From Altererythrobacter lutimaris (GTDB lineage: Bacteria > Pseudomonadota > Alphaproteobacteria > Sphingomonadales > Sphingomonadaceae): DNA of 64,000 nt. The notes under the pieces are model-generated. The model had not been told where the DNA came from. It made no database searches and saw only the letters and a list, made by a program, of their open reading frames with translations. Shown here in pieces: positions 55,637 to 63,990 of this stretch. Location: the NCBI RefSeq assembly GCF_013371495.1, contig NZ_JABWTA010000001.1:2640693-2704692 (forward strand). The letters run 5' to 3'. The position numbers were made by a program, and so were the translations under genes. Each line of letters begins with the position of its first letter. Within the stretch, counting starts at the first letter, position 1.

Positions 55637-57015
55637 CTCTCGAGTTTCCTTTCTAGTTCCTTCAGCGCGCCAGCGGCTCGCAAAATGTCTTTAGGTTTGC
55701 GTGCGTTACGCAAGGTATTGGCTCTGTTGAGCAAAGGTTCTTCGTCCGGAAAACGCTCTTGAAGAGCCTCAGAGATGACCCCTAGATCACCCCTAGATAT
55801 GCCGAGACGCCGCCCAATTCGCCGCGTTGTGAGCGAGATGTAAGGCTCTGCGAGCAAGTTCAGCCGGCGCGCGCGCAGGATCAGGCCTGCACCGTTCGAA
55901 ACCAGCCGCCTCTTGCCGAATGCCATCGCCTGCGCTTCTGCTAGCGGCGGGCCGAACCGAATGAAAGCGCGCCAACCAATGATGAGCAGCGCGAGGATCA
56001 GGCACAGCGTTGCAGCAAGAAATGGCGGGCGGAAAGCGAGCGTCAGCAGATTCTCTGAACCGCCGAGCCCGTTCAGTGTCACATCGAATACGATCTCGTC
56101 GAATTCGTCGTAAGCAACCTCGTCAATGATCGCGAGAGCGGCAGCCGCGCGGGTGCGATCAGACAGGCCGTAATTGTTCATGAGGTCCGGCTCGATCACG
56201 ATTGTGACAGGATAGGCATCAACAAAGAAATCGCTGTCTTCTTCGCCGAGGACCGAGCTCACGAGAATGTCGCCATCTTGCGTCGTGACCAGAGGCATGT
56301 GGCCCGGAGTGTCTGGCGCGGAGTTGTAGCGCCCTTCCGGCAGCTTTCCTGAGAGGCCAAGGCCCGACCAGTTGGTGGGCTCAAGATTCTCGATAATCCT
56401 GCGTCTTTCCTCTGAGGCAGCTACAAGCTCTTCCACCGCAGGCTGGTCGCCTTCCTCAGCGTCAAAGGTTTCATCCTCGCTTTCAAGAATTCCTTCCCAG
56501 GGTTGCTGGACACTAAACCAATAAGGTTTGTCCAACTCCTCCATCCATTCGGGGTTCGCTGTAAAGAGCAGCCGTACCCAGCCATCTTCGACTTCAATAT
56601 CGTCCGCCGGATTGTCCTGGACTTGCTGCGCATACCATTTCGGCAAGATGATGAGCGTTGGGCCAGTGTAATAGCGATCTTCAAGGATCGCCTGGATATC
56701 CTCTGCATCGGCGTTCATCGGCGGGGTAAGTACCAGCAGGCCAAAGGTTTCCATGCCGCTGGGTGTGCGCGATACTGTGACATCGCGGCCTTCCAGCCTG
56801 AGTAGTTCGACCAGCCCGGCATAGCCATTGAGACCATTGGCAGAGGCATGGCTTCCGCCATCATTGGACTGGCGGCTGGTCTGGCCGGCCCCTATCAGCG
56901 CGAGGAATGCGATAAATGCGAGGAAGCTTGCAATCACCAGCGCAAGCACTGTGCGTTTGCTGAATGGGCTGGCGCGGTGGCTTGCCTGGACAGGGGCTGC
57001 GGTCGCGGCGCTCAC
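55633..57015 (-). CDS. DUF4350-type membrane protein
   Basis: About 460 residues from the GTG at 57015, which overlaps the preceding stop by 4 nt like every other junction but one in this operon. One N-terminal helix (VLALVIASFLAFIAFLALIGA, about 23–43) is followed by a periplasmic domain with the DUF4350 opening GLNGYAGLVELLRLEGRDVTV (read in parts). A C-terminal membrane helix (near PPFLAATLCLILALLIIGW) and a cytoplasmic tail with DILRAAGALKELERKL close the protein. Function unknown. Confidence 0.85.
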   Translation of the reverse strand: MSAATAAPVQASHRASPFSKRTVLALVIASFLAFIAFLALIGAGQTSRQSNDGGSHASANGLNGYAGLVELLRLEGRDVTVSRTPSGMETFGLLVLTPPMNADAEDIQAILEDRYYTGPTLIILPKWYAQQVQDNPADDIEVEDGWVRLLFTANPEWMEELDKPYWFSVQQPWEGILESEDETFDAEEGDQPAVEELVAASEERRRIIENLEPTNWSGLGLSGKLPEGRYNSAPDTPGHMPLVTTQDGDILVSSVLGEEDSDFFVDAYPVTIVIEPDLMNNYGLSDRTRAAAALAIIDEVAYDEFDEIVFDVTLNGLGGSENLLTLAFRPPFLAATLCLILALLIIGWRAFIRFGPPLAEAQAMAFGKRRLVSNGAGLILRARRLNLLAEPYISLTTRRIGRRLGISRGDLGVISEALQERFPDEEPLLNRANTLRNARKPKDILRAAGALKELERKLER

Positions 57016-57731
57016 CACGCACTGCCTTTCATCGGCACTTGCGCAAAGCGGGCATAGGCAGAGCGCGCTGCCTCCCAATCGGATTGGTCCAGACTGCGCA
57101 AGGCGAACAGGCTGCGCTCGACGCGTTCTGCAATAACTCCGAAGGCTTCGCGCGCGGCCTGCGGAAGCTCGCTCAAGACGGAAAGCTCGCGCGCAGTGGA
57201 AGATGGTTCGACCCAGTCAGGCCGGGCAGCAGCGATCTGGCCGACGCTGCGCTGCAGGAGTAGATGGGTTGCTTCATCGAATTGCCCGCTTGCAGCCAAT
57301 TTGTCCGCGTCTTCCAGCAAGGCCAGGCTTTCCTGTTGGTTGGGTACCCATTGCGCATCATCCTCGCCTGCAACATCGGCTTTGCGATTGCCGAGCATGG
57401 GCAAGTCTAGCAGCCGGACAAGCAGCATGAGTGCGGCCGCCACGAGAAGCGCGATCAGAACCCATTTCAGGATCGGCCAAGAACCGACCAAGACCTCACC
57501 GAGATTGAGGCTGTCGATCAGCCATTGGAAGAACCGCTCGAACCAACCCGGATCGCGCGGTTCGCGCGGCGGAAAGACGATTGGCTCGAATTGAATGTCG
57601 CTATTGTCGCGCAGTTCCTGCCAGCCGGACAGGTCGTTCGGCTCGCTACCTGTAGCGTTCACAGCCTCACCGCTCAGGACCTCGTCCTCAGCCTCATTGA
57701 TCGCTGGCAGTGTAAGGGAGCCACTCGACAT
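57012..57731 (-). CDS. DUF4129-type membrane protein
   Basis: A 239-residue protein: a periplasmic N-terminal part rich in Pro and aromatic residues (PREPRDPGWFERFFQWL), a single membrane helix (about 85–105, ILKWVLIALLVAAALMLLVRL), and a C-terminal helical domain (DEATHLLLQRSVGQIAAARPD and SLDQSDWEAARSAYARFA) as in DUF4129. First gene of the MoxR operon. Confidence 0.85.
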   Translation of the reverse strand: MSSGSLTLPAINEAEDEVLSGEAVNATGSEPNDLSGWQELRDNSDIQFEPIVFPPREPRDPGWFERFFQWLIDSLNLGEVLVGSWPILKWVLIALLVAAALMLLVRLLDLPMLGNRKADVAGEDDAQWVPNQQESLALLEDADKLAASGQFDEATHLLLQRSVGQIAAARPDWVEPSSTARELSVLSELPQAAREAFGVIAERVERSLFALRSLDQSDWEAARSAYARFAQVPMKGSAW

Positions 57732-57836
57732 TGATCACAGTGTTGGCATGCAGCGGGGAGCCACGCAACTGCAAGCTAAGGCCAGAACCGCTTAAATCGC
57801 AGATAAATGGCCCTGATCTTAGGAGCTGGTTAAGAC

Positions 57837-58730
57837 TTAGTTCCGTGCCCGGGCCTGACGATAGCTGCCAAGGATCCGCAATTCCTTTGAATGGAAGGCA
57901 AGTTCTTCCAGCGCGCGATCCACTGCCGGATCACCGGGCGCGCCTATAATGTCGGCATAGAATGCGGTCGCGGTAAAGCTCGTCCCGATCTGGTAGCTTT
58001 CCAGCTTGGTCATATTGACGCCATTGGTCGCAAAGCCGCCCATCGCTTTGTAGAGCGCTGCAGGAATGTTTTTCACTTCGAAAACGAAGGTCGTGATCGC
58101 GTCCTCGCCTGCGAGCGATGCTGGATCGTTGGGCTCCGGCGCCAAGATAACAAAGCGCGTCATATTGTCCGACGCATCCTGCACGTCGTTTTCTATGATC
58201 TTGAGGCCGTAAAGCTCCGCTGCAATCGGAGGCGAGATCGACGCCAGGCCCGGATCACCTTTCTCTGCGACAAATGCTGCCGCGCCAGCTGTATCAGCAT
58301 GGCTAAGTGGCACGATCCCCCGCTCGCGCAGGAAGAACCGCGATTGGCCAAGCGCTTGCGGATGGCTGTAAGCGGCAGTGAAGGGCCCATCGCCGAGCGC
58401 CATCAAGGCGTGGCGGATCGGCATGAAGTGCTCGCCGACTATTGAAAGCCCGCTTTCGGGCAGCAGGAAATGTATGTCTGCGACACGCCCGTGCTGCGAA
58501 TTCTCGATCGGGATGATTGCGGAACCTGCGCGGCCATCCTTTACCGCGTCCAGCGCATCTTCGAAACTGAAGCAAGGCAGCGGGAGCGCTTCTGGCAAGG
58601 CTTCCATCGCTGCGCGGTGCGAGTTCGCGCCGGGACAGCCTTGGAAAGCGACTGCATTCGTGGGCGCCTCTGCCGCTGCGGCTTGCATGGTTTCGACCAT
58701 CTCGGTGGCGGGTGCGGGAAAGCTCTGCAT
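57837..58730 (-). CDS. pheA: Prephenate dehydratase
   Basis: A 297-residue enzyme converting prephenate to phenylpyruvate for phenylalanine synthesis. Seen: VAFQGCPGANSHRAAMEA, IPIENSQHGRVADIHFLL, and the catalytic Thr-Arg-Phe in DNMTRFVILAP. A C-terminal ACT domain contains ALYKAMGGFATNGVNMTKLESY (read in parts), expected to bind phenylalanine for feedback control. The start at 58730 is preferred over 58796, whose extra residues are not family-like. Divergent from the cytochrome c gene. Confidence 0.95.
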   Translation of the reverse strand: MQSFPAPATEMVETMQAAAAEAPTNAVAFQGCPGANSHRAAMEALPEALPLPCFSFEDALDAVKDGRAGSAIIPIENSQHGRVADIHFLLPESGLSIVGEHFMPIRHALMALGDGPFTAAYSHPQALGQSRFFLRERGIVPLSHADTAGAAAFVAEKGDPGLASISPPIAAELYGLKIIENDVQDASDNMTRFVILAPEPNDPASLAGEDAITTFVFEVKNIPAALYKAMGGFATNGVNMTKLESYQIGTSFTATAFYADIIGAPGDPAVDRALEELAFHSKELRILGSYRQARARN

Positions 58731-58884
58731 GATGGATCGTCTGCTATCGCCAGGCGCGCCATGCGGCAAGTGTGTTGCACGTCTTGCACTCAGCAATGCG
58801 CCGTATGGTCTTGCGCCTTCGCCTGTCCGCGACTAATGCGGCGCGCAAACGCATAAGACACGTTCTCGGGATACAAGACTTACC

Positions 58885-59517
58885 ATGGATGATCGTTTCA
58901 ACACTATCGCCGGCTGGGTGCTGTTCGCAGGCATTATCGCGCTGGGCTTCTCAATTCTGAGCAGCAAGTATTTCCACGCTGACAGCGCCGAGCGTCCTGA
59001 AGTTCTGGGCTATGTCATCGAAGGCGTAGTCACCGAAGATACCGGTGCCGCTGCTGAAATGACCATGGCAGAAGCGCTCAACATGGATACGCCTGACGCA
59101 CTGATCGCCGCAGGCGAGCGTGTGTTTGCGAAGTGTCAGGCTTGCCACACTGTTGATCAAGGCGGCGCGAACGGTATCGGCCCGAACCTTTATGCGACGA
59201 TGGGTGCAACGATTGGCAATCACTCACCTGGCTTTGCTTACAGCTCTGCTCTGCAAGGTGTTGGCGGCGTGTGGGATTGGGAGACCATGAACGCTTGGCT
59301 CAAGAACCCGCGCGGCTTTGCTGATGGCACAACGATGAGCTTCGCTGGTCTCAACAAGATCGAAGATCGCGCAGCTGTTGCAATGTATCTGAACTCGCTG
59401 GGCTCGAACCTTGAAGTACCTTCCTACGTTGCTGATGCAGCGGAAGAAGCGGTCGAAAGCGAAGATGTTGTCGACGCAGCGGCAGAAGATGTCGCTGAAG
59501 AAACGGCAGCTGAGTAA
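58885..59517 (+). CDS. Membrane-anchored cytochrome c
   Basis: A 210-residue class I c-type cytochrome with an uncleaved N-terminal anchor (about 9–26). The haem site CQACH has Cys84, Cys87 and His88, and the axial Met is in TTMSFAG. After the haem domain comes a Glu/Ala-rich acidic tail of about 35 residues. It resembles the cytochrome c552/cy carriers that link the bc1 complex to terminal oxidases. Its stop and that of rlmE lie in one 12-bp palindrome (59515–59526). Confidence 0.92.
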   Translation: MDDRFNTIAGWVLFAGIIALGFSILSSKYFHADSAERPEVLGYVIEGVVTEDTGAAAEMTMAEALNMDTPDALIAAGERVFAKCQACHTVDQGGANGIGPNLYATMGATIGNHSPGFAYSSALQGVGGVWDWETMNAWLKNPRGFADGTTMSFAGLNKIEDRAAVAMYLNSLGSNLEVPSYVADAAEEAVESEDVVDAAAEDVAEETAAE

Positions 59518-59523
59518 TCGCGA

Positions 59524-60189
59524 TTAAGCGCGGGGCTTCAGGCCCTGCGCAATCACATACCATTCCGATGAACCTTTGCGACTAGCCGGCGGCTTGGCGT
59601 GTTTCACTGTCTTGAAGTGCGACTTCAGCAGCGAGAGCAGCTCTGTGTCGGTTCCGCCTGCCAGAACCTTGGCGACAAAAGTCCCGCCTTCTTCCAGCGT
59701 TTCAATCGCGAACCAGGCGGCCGCTTCGACGAGGCCCATTGTGCGCAAGTGATCGGTCTGCTTGTGCCCGACTGTATTTGCAGCCATGTCTGACATGACG
59801 AGATCGGGCGGACCGTCGAGTGCCGCGGTAAGTTTGTCAGGCGCAGCATCGTCCATGAAATCCATCTGCAGGATCGTGACGCCTTCAATCGGCTCGGTCT
59901 CCAGTAAGTCGATGCCGACGATCCCCGCCTTTGGCGCGAGCTTGCGCACGACTTGGGCCCAGCCGCCCGGTGCGATCCCTAGATCGACGACGCGCTTGGC
60001 CCCGCGGATCAAGCGGAACTTTTCATCGAGCTCGATCAGCTTGTAGGCAGCGCGGCTGCGATAGCCGTCGGCCTTTGCTTGCTTCACATAAGGATCGTTC
60101 AATTGCCGCTCGAGCCAGCGGGTCGAGGAGGCTGTGCGTTTTTTCGCGGTGCGAACGCGCCGGTCAGTGTTGCGGCCAGAGCGGCTCAT
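59524..60189 (-). CDS. rlmE: 23S rRNA 2'-O-methyltransferase RlmE (FtsJ)
   Basis: A 221-residue SAM-dependent enzyme methylating U2552 in the A-loop of 23S rRNA. The K-D-K-E tetrad is visible in SRAAYKLIELDEKF, VMSDMAANTVG, FVAKVLAGGT and SSEWYVIA. The SAM motif is VVDLGIAPGGWAQV. A basic N-terminal extension of about 25 residues is present. Its ATG overlaps the stop of the upstream Ppx/GppA gene by 4 nt. Confidence 0.96.
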   Translation of the reverse strand: MSRSGRNTDRRVRTAKKRTASSTRWLERQLNDPYVKQAKADGYRSRAAYKLIELDEKFRLIRGAKRVVDLGIAPGGWAQVVRKLAPKAGIVGIDLLETEPIEGVTILQMDFMDDAAPDKLTAALDGPPDLVMSDMAANTVGHKQTDHLRTMGLVEAAAWFAIETLEEGGTFVAKVLAGGTDTELLSLLKSHFKTVKHAKPPASRKGSSEWYVIAQGLKPRA

Positions 60190-61436
60190 GAAGTTTTTCC
60201 GTGGTCGCGCGCAGCGGTAAGCTCTGTCGCCATGAGGCTGCGCAAGATCCCTTCGCGAATGCCGCGGTCAGCAACGCCAAGTCGCTCGGCTGGCCAGATG
60301 TCCAGGATCGATTCAAGGATTGCGCAGCCAGCGACGACCAGGTCGGAGCGGTCATTGCCGATGCAGGGCAGCGCGCTGCGGTCATCGCGGCTGAGGCTGG
60401 ACAGGCGCGCGCTGATATCGCGCATGGATTGCGACGGCACGATCAGCCCGTCGACGGCCTTGCGGTCATAGGCGGGCAGCTCCAGATGCAAGCTCGCCAG
60501 CGTTGTGACAGTGCCGCTTGTACCCAGCAGACGGATGCCGGGCGCATTGACGGCGTCACCGATCCGCTCTTTGAATGGCGCAAAGCTCTCCAGCACCAGA
60601 CGCCGCATTTCCGCATAGCGCTCAGCGCGCGCTTCATCGCTGCTGGCCGTGCGCGGGACAGTATCCGTTAGTGAAACGACGCCCCAAGGCACGCTCAGCC
60701 AATCCTTGATCTGCGGGATCGGGCCGCCTGCTTCAAGCAGGACAAGTTCGGTCGAACCGCCGCCAATATCGAAAATGATCGCGGGTCCTTGGCCCTGTTC
60801 CAAGAGGATATGGCAGCCAAGCACCGCGAGCCGTGCCTCTTCTTCCGCAGAGATAATGTCGAGCACAATCCCGGTCTCTTCGCGCACGCGTTCGATGAAC
60901 TCCGCGCCGTTTTCTGCGCGGCGGCAGGCCTCTGTTGCGACCGAGCGCGCCAGATGGACATTGCGGCGACGCAGCTTGTCGCTGCACACCTTCAACGCTT
61001 CGAGCGTGCGGTCCATCGCTGCATCGCTCAAGCGCCCTGACTTGGCGAGGTTTTCGCCCAGCTTCACCACGCGACTGAAGGCATCGATGACTGTGAAATT
61101 CTCGCCGGAAGGCCGTGCAATCAGAAGTCGGCAGTTATTCGTGCCGAGGTCCAATGCGGCATAGGCCTGATTGGGACGGGGCCCGGAGAAACGCGGCTTG
61201 TTAGAGTGATTGGCGGTAAAGCGAGGCTTGTGAGATACTCGCTGCGAGGAGCCGTTCGCATCGCTGCGTACTCCATTATCGCGCCCGCCGCCCTTGCCTC
61301 TGCCTTTACGCGCTGCAGGGTTTCCATCTTTTGACCGGGAGGGACGTTTGTAGCGGAAATCGGCTACTTTACCGGACTTGCCGCCCCTCTTTTTCCCAGT
61401 CTTGGTCTGTGTGTCCGGCGGCTGGGTATCCGCCAT
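60186..61436 (-). CDS. Ppx/GppA phosphatase with long basic N-terminal extension
   Basis: A 416-residue protein of the exopolyphosphatase/pppGpp phosphohydrolase family. The actin-like phosphate-1 motif AALDLGTNNCRLLIA starts near residue 93, and later motifs include DIISAEEEARLAVLG, IIFDIGGGSTELVLLEAGG and LLGTSGTVTTLASL. Residues 1–90 are almost entirely Lys/Arg/Gly/Ser and look disordered, like an RNA-binding tail. It lacks the C-terminal HD-like half of longer Ppx enzymes. Translationally coupled to rlmE. Confidence 0.92.
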   Translation of the reverse strand: MADTQPPDTQTKTGKKRGGKSGKVADFRYKRPSRSKDGNPAARKGRGKGGGRDNGVRSDANGSSQRVSHKPRFTANHSNKPRFSGPRPNQAYAALDLGTNNCRLLIARPSGENFTVIDAFSRVVKLGENLAKSGRLSDAAMDRTLEALKVCSDKLRRRNVHLARSVATEACRRAENGAEFIERVREETGIVLDIISAEEEARLAVLGCHILLEQGQGPAIIFDIGGGSTELVLLEAGGPIPQIKDWLSVPWGVVSLTDTVPRTASSDEARAERYAEMRRLVLESFAPFKERIGDAVNAPGIRLLGTSGTVTTLASLHLELPAYDRKAVDGLIVPSQSMRDISARLSSLSRDDRSALPCIGNDRSDLVVAGCAILESILDIWPAERLGVADRGIREGILRSLMATELTAARDHGKTS

Positions 61437-61588
61437 ACAGCTGGTGTCTTTCTTGTTCCTCTTGCGAAGATTTCCCGCAAGGACTTAAAGCCAAACTAGC
61501 GCGATGCAGCATGTGAGACAAGATTGCGTCTTAACCTTTCGCATTCGCTCGCCGTGATAGGATCGGCGCCAGCATGCAATCACAGAGC

Positions 61589-61617
61589 TTGACCTCAGCG
61601 ATGCGCGAAACTAGATG
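61589..61617 (+). promoter_or_regulatory. Candidate promoter of tRNA-Gln
   Basis: TTGACC (61589–61594), 17 nt, then TAGATG (61612–61617). Spacing is ideal, the -35 near consensus, the -10 weak. It would start a leader of about 55 nt before the tRNA. Confidence 0.4.
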
Positions 61618-61652
61618 CGCCACGCCTGCCGCCAGAGAACTTGGGGTTTTCA

Positions 61653-61667
61653 GGTGATCAGATCACC
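61653..61667. repeat. 15-bp perfect palindrome before tRNA-Gln
   Basis: GGTGATC and GATCACC are perfect arms around one A, ending 14 bp before the first base of the tRNA. It may be a hairpin in the tRNA leader or a protein site. Confidence 0.5.
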
Positions 61668-61680
61668 GGCGCGCAGCTGA

Positions 61681-61754
61681 TGCCCCGTCGTCTAATGGTA
61701 AGACTACGGACTCTGACTCCGTCAATTGAGGTTCGAATCCTCACGGGGCATCCA
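61681..61754 (+). tRNA. tRNA-Gln (anticodon CTG)
   Basis: The acceptor arms TGCCCCG and CGGGGCA pair over 7 bp. D stem GTCT/AGAC; anticodon stem ACGGA/TCCGT with loop CTCTGAC, giving anticodon CTG; T stem TGAGG/CCTCA with loop TTCGAAT. Discriminator T, and CCA is encoded at 61752–61754. Confidence 0.97.
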
Positions 61755-61810
61755 GCTTTCCCACGATCGTCCCACATTGCGGTAGAGCGCGCCCCGCTTG
61801 CGAGCGCGGA

Positions 61811-62533
61811 TCAGACTTTGGCAATCGCGGGCGTGAGATCACCATCCCAGGTAAGGCGCCAGGTTGATCCCTGACGCACATTCTGAATGAGGTTTGTGCG
61901 AAAGGCAGCGAGGCAAAAACCTCCAGCATAGCGGAGCGAGGGATAGACTACTCCATTCGCGCCCGCTGCCCTGAGTTCCTTCGCAAGCAGCTGACCGGCC
62001 AAATGTCCTACCGCTGGGTCTGGATCCAGCCACGCTTCGCCAGTCGTATCGCGAAGATCGGCGAATGGACCGATGAACGAGGCTACCAGTTCGCGATAGT
62101 CGGTTGTGTTCTCGAACACGCCGACATTCCCTAGCTCTCTGGCAAGATGAAAGGAGACCTCTGCGATGGCGGTGTCAGCGGCGTGCTCGCCCCATGCCGC
62201 ATACCACGCACCGCGCTTCTCATCGTTGAAGCGGTTTCCCGCAGGCCGGGTGTAGCAGAATGCCGCGTTGATCAAGCTCCAGCCATAACCGGATGCGTCG
62301 GTCAGGAGTTCACGCCGGTCGACATCAGGCGGGAGAGGCAAGTCCTCATTTTGGCGCAGCGATGTCTTGCGTTCGATCTCTGCGAGAAAACCCAGATCAT
62401 CGTCGTCATCGACAAGCGGCGCCATGGCAGGCTCATCGATATAGGCTGTGCTGATGAGCCTGATTGTATTCGACTCTGCAATGTCGGTTGCTTCGAGCCC
62501 ATGTGGAAGCGGGGAGGGCTGCTTTTCAGCCAC
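61811..62533 (-). CDS. RES-domain toxin
   Basis: A 240-residue protein with an acidic N-terminal extension and a RES domain (about 85–230). Expected active-site residues are visible: Arg101 in CYTRPAGNRFND, Tyr111 in GAWYAA, Glu125 in TAIAEVSFH, and the Ser in VVYPSLRYAGG. RES toxins such as MbcT deplete NAD+. It lies 9 nt downstream of a DUF2384 antitoxin gene, the standard order for this toxin–antitoxin type. Confidence 0.9.
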   Translation of the reverse strand: MAEKQPSPLPHGLEATDIAESNTIRLISTAYIDEPAMAPLVDDDDDLGFLAEIERKTSLRQNEDLPLPPDVDRRELLTDASGYGWSLINAAFCYTRPAGNRFNDEKRGAWYAAWGEHAADTAIAEVSFHLARELGNVGVFENTTDYRELVASFIGPFADLRDTTGEAWLDPDPAVGHLAGQLLAKELRAAGANGVVYPSLRYAGGFCLAAFRTNLIQNVRQGSTWRLTWDGDLTPAIAKV

Positions 62534-62542
62534 GGATCCGGA

Positions 62543-62953
62543 TCAAAGCCCGCCGCGCAATGCATCAATATGCTGCCGGACAGAGGCCATCGCAGGAATG
62601 CCTCCTGCAATCATCATATCGACTGGGCGCTGGCCATTATACGGCGCTCCGCGATTGGGGAGGGTCGGCCAGTTGTAGGTAAGTGGACCATTGAACAGCA
62701 AGCGAAGACCCTTGAAAATGCCAATGATGAGGCTTGCCCTCGTCACCTTGTCGCGGTCCAGCTTGCCCTTGTAAGTGTCCGCCTTCATGCGGCTCCAAGT
62801 GGCCATTGGCACGTCGAACAGAGCTGCTGCTTCTGCACTGGTCAAATCCCACGCTGCTGAAGCACGGACAACCGCTTTGACGATCTTCGACACTTCATCG
62901 CGGTCAGCCACAGGCTGTATTTGCGGTTCAACAAGTTTGATTGCAGTAGCCAT
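62543..62953 (-). CDS. Xre/MbcA/ParS-type antitoxin (DUF2384)
   Basis: A 136-residue antitoxin. An N-terminal helix–turn–helix (LTSAEAAALFDVPMATWSRM) is followed by the DUF2384 toxin-binding part (LDRDKVTRASLIIGIFKGLRLLF and NRGAPYNGQRPVDMMIAGG). The ATG at 62953 is preferred because GAGGG lies 5 nt upstream; a first ATG at 62965 falls inside the operator palindrome. It should neutralise the RES toxin and repress the operon. Confidence 0.9.
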   Translation of the reverse strand: MATAIKLVEPQIQPVADRDEVSKIVKAVVRASAAWDLTSAEAAALFDVPMATWSRMKADTYKGKLDRDKVTRASLIIGIFKGLRLLFNGPLTYNWPTLPNRGAPYNGQRPVDMMIAGGIPAMASVRQHIDALRGGL

Positions 62954-62960
62954 TGAAGCC

Positions 62961-62992
62961 CTCATATGAGATATATTTGACTATCATATGAT
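62961..62992. promoter_or_regulatory. Paired palindromic operator of the RES/Xre operon
   Basis: Two perfect 10-bp palindromes, CTCATATGAG (62961–62970) and ATCATATGAT (62983–62992), share the core TCATATGA. Their centres are 22 bp apart, two helical turns. They lie directly upstream of the antitoxin start, as expected for autorepression by its helix–turn–helix. Confidence 0.75.
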
Positions 62993-63117
62993 GAGAAAAA
63001 AGTCAATTGGCAAGCCATTGATCGACATTTGTTGCCCGCGCCACTCAATCTACCTCTTCACCATTCGCGATCATTGCTCGCTTGCTCCATGGGCGAGCCG
63101 CGCCTAGGACTTTCGCA

Positions 63118-63990
63118 ATGACAGAAAAAGATTTGATGGATCGCCGGTTCTACCCGGCTGAACAAGAAGCCCGCTTTTCCGACGATTGCCCGGAATGCAC
63201 CCCGCAGACAGAGCATCCAGCCTATAAACTCGCATTCCGCGATACGGACTTCCTGCTGCGCGAAGAATTGCGCCCCATTCGCTTCCAGCTTGAGCTACTG
63301 AAGCCGGAAATGCTGCTTGATGAAGCGCGGGTCGGCTCGACGCTTGTCATGTATGGCTCGGCTCGCATTCCGTCGCCGGAAACTGCGCAGGCGAAGATCG
63401 ATGCGGCCAAGGATGGTAGCGAATACGAGCAGAAAGTCGCGCAGCGCTTGGCTGACAAAGCGAAATACTACCAGGAAGCGTACACGCTTGCGCGGATGGT
63501 GAGCGAGAAAGCTATCATCGAAGATGGCAAACGCCAGTTCGTCGTGTGCTCAGGCGGCGGCCCTTCGATCATGGAAGCGGCCAATCGCGGTGCAAGCGAC
63601 GCGGGTGCAGAGTCCATTGGTCTCAATATCGTCTTGCCGCATGAGCAAGCGCCCAACGCTTACGTGACGCCTTATCTCTCGCTCAATTTCCATTACTTTG
63701 CGCTGCGCAAGATGCATTTCCTGATTCGCGCGCGCGCGGTTGCAGTCTTCCCCGGCGGGTTCGGTACGTTTGACGAGCTGTTCGAGCTGTTGACGCTGAT
63801 CCAGACAGGTAAGATGCGTCCGCTTCCGATCCTGCTGTTTGGCAAGGACTTCTGGAACCGTGTGGTCGATTTTGACGCGATCGCTGAAGAAGGCACAATT
63901 GCGAAGAAGGATCTCGAGCTGTTCAAATGGTGCGAGACCGCTGACGAAGCCTGGGCGCACATTGCGGACTTCTACGATCTGGATCGTTAG
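63118..63990 (+). CDS. LOG-family protein (TIGR00730-like)
   Basis: A 290-residue Rossmann-fold protein of the lysine-decarboxylase-like/LOG family, many members of which release cytokinin-like bases from nucleotide monophosphates. Seen: TLVMYGSARIPSPETAQAK, VCSGGGPSIMEAANRGA, and the PGGFGTFDELFELLTLIQ signature. Its N-terminal about 75 residues precede the core, as in the larger class. The start at 63118 excludes a frame that begins 36 nt earlier with unrelated residues. It ends 10 nt before the window edge. Confidence 0.88.
   Translation: MTEKDLMDRRFYPAEQEARFSDDCPECTPQTEHPAYKLAFRDTDFLLREELRPIRFQLELLKPEMLLDEARVGSTLVMYGSARIPSPETAQAKIDAAKDGSEYEQKVAQRLADKAKYYQEAYTLARMVSEKAIIEDGKRQFVVCSGGGPSIMEAANRGASDAGAESIGLNIVLPHEQAPNAYVTPYLSLNFHYFALRKMHFLIRARAVAVFPGGFGTFDELFELLTLIQTGKMRPLPILLFGKDFWNRVVDFDAIAEEGTIAKKDLELFKWCETADEAWAHIADFYDLDR

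Noticed and set aside
61681-62992. Integrated genomic island at tRNA-Gln
   Set aside because: No integrase, no repeated tRNA 3' end and only two genes; only a toxin–antitoxin module can be claimed.
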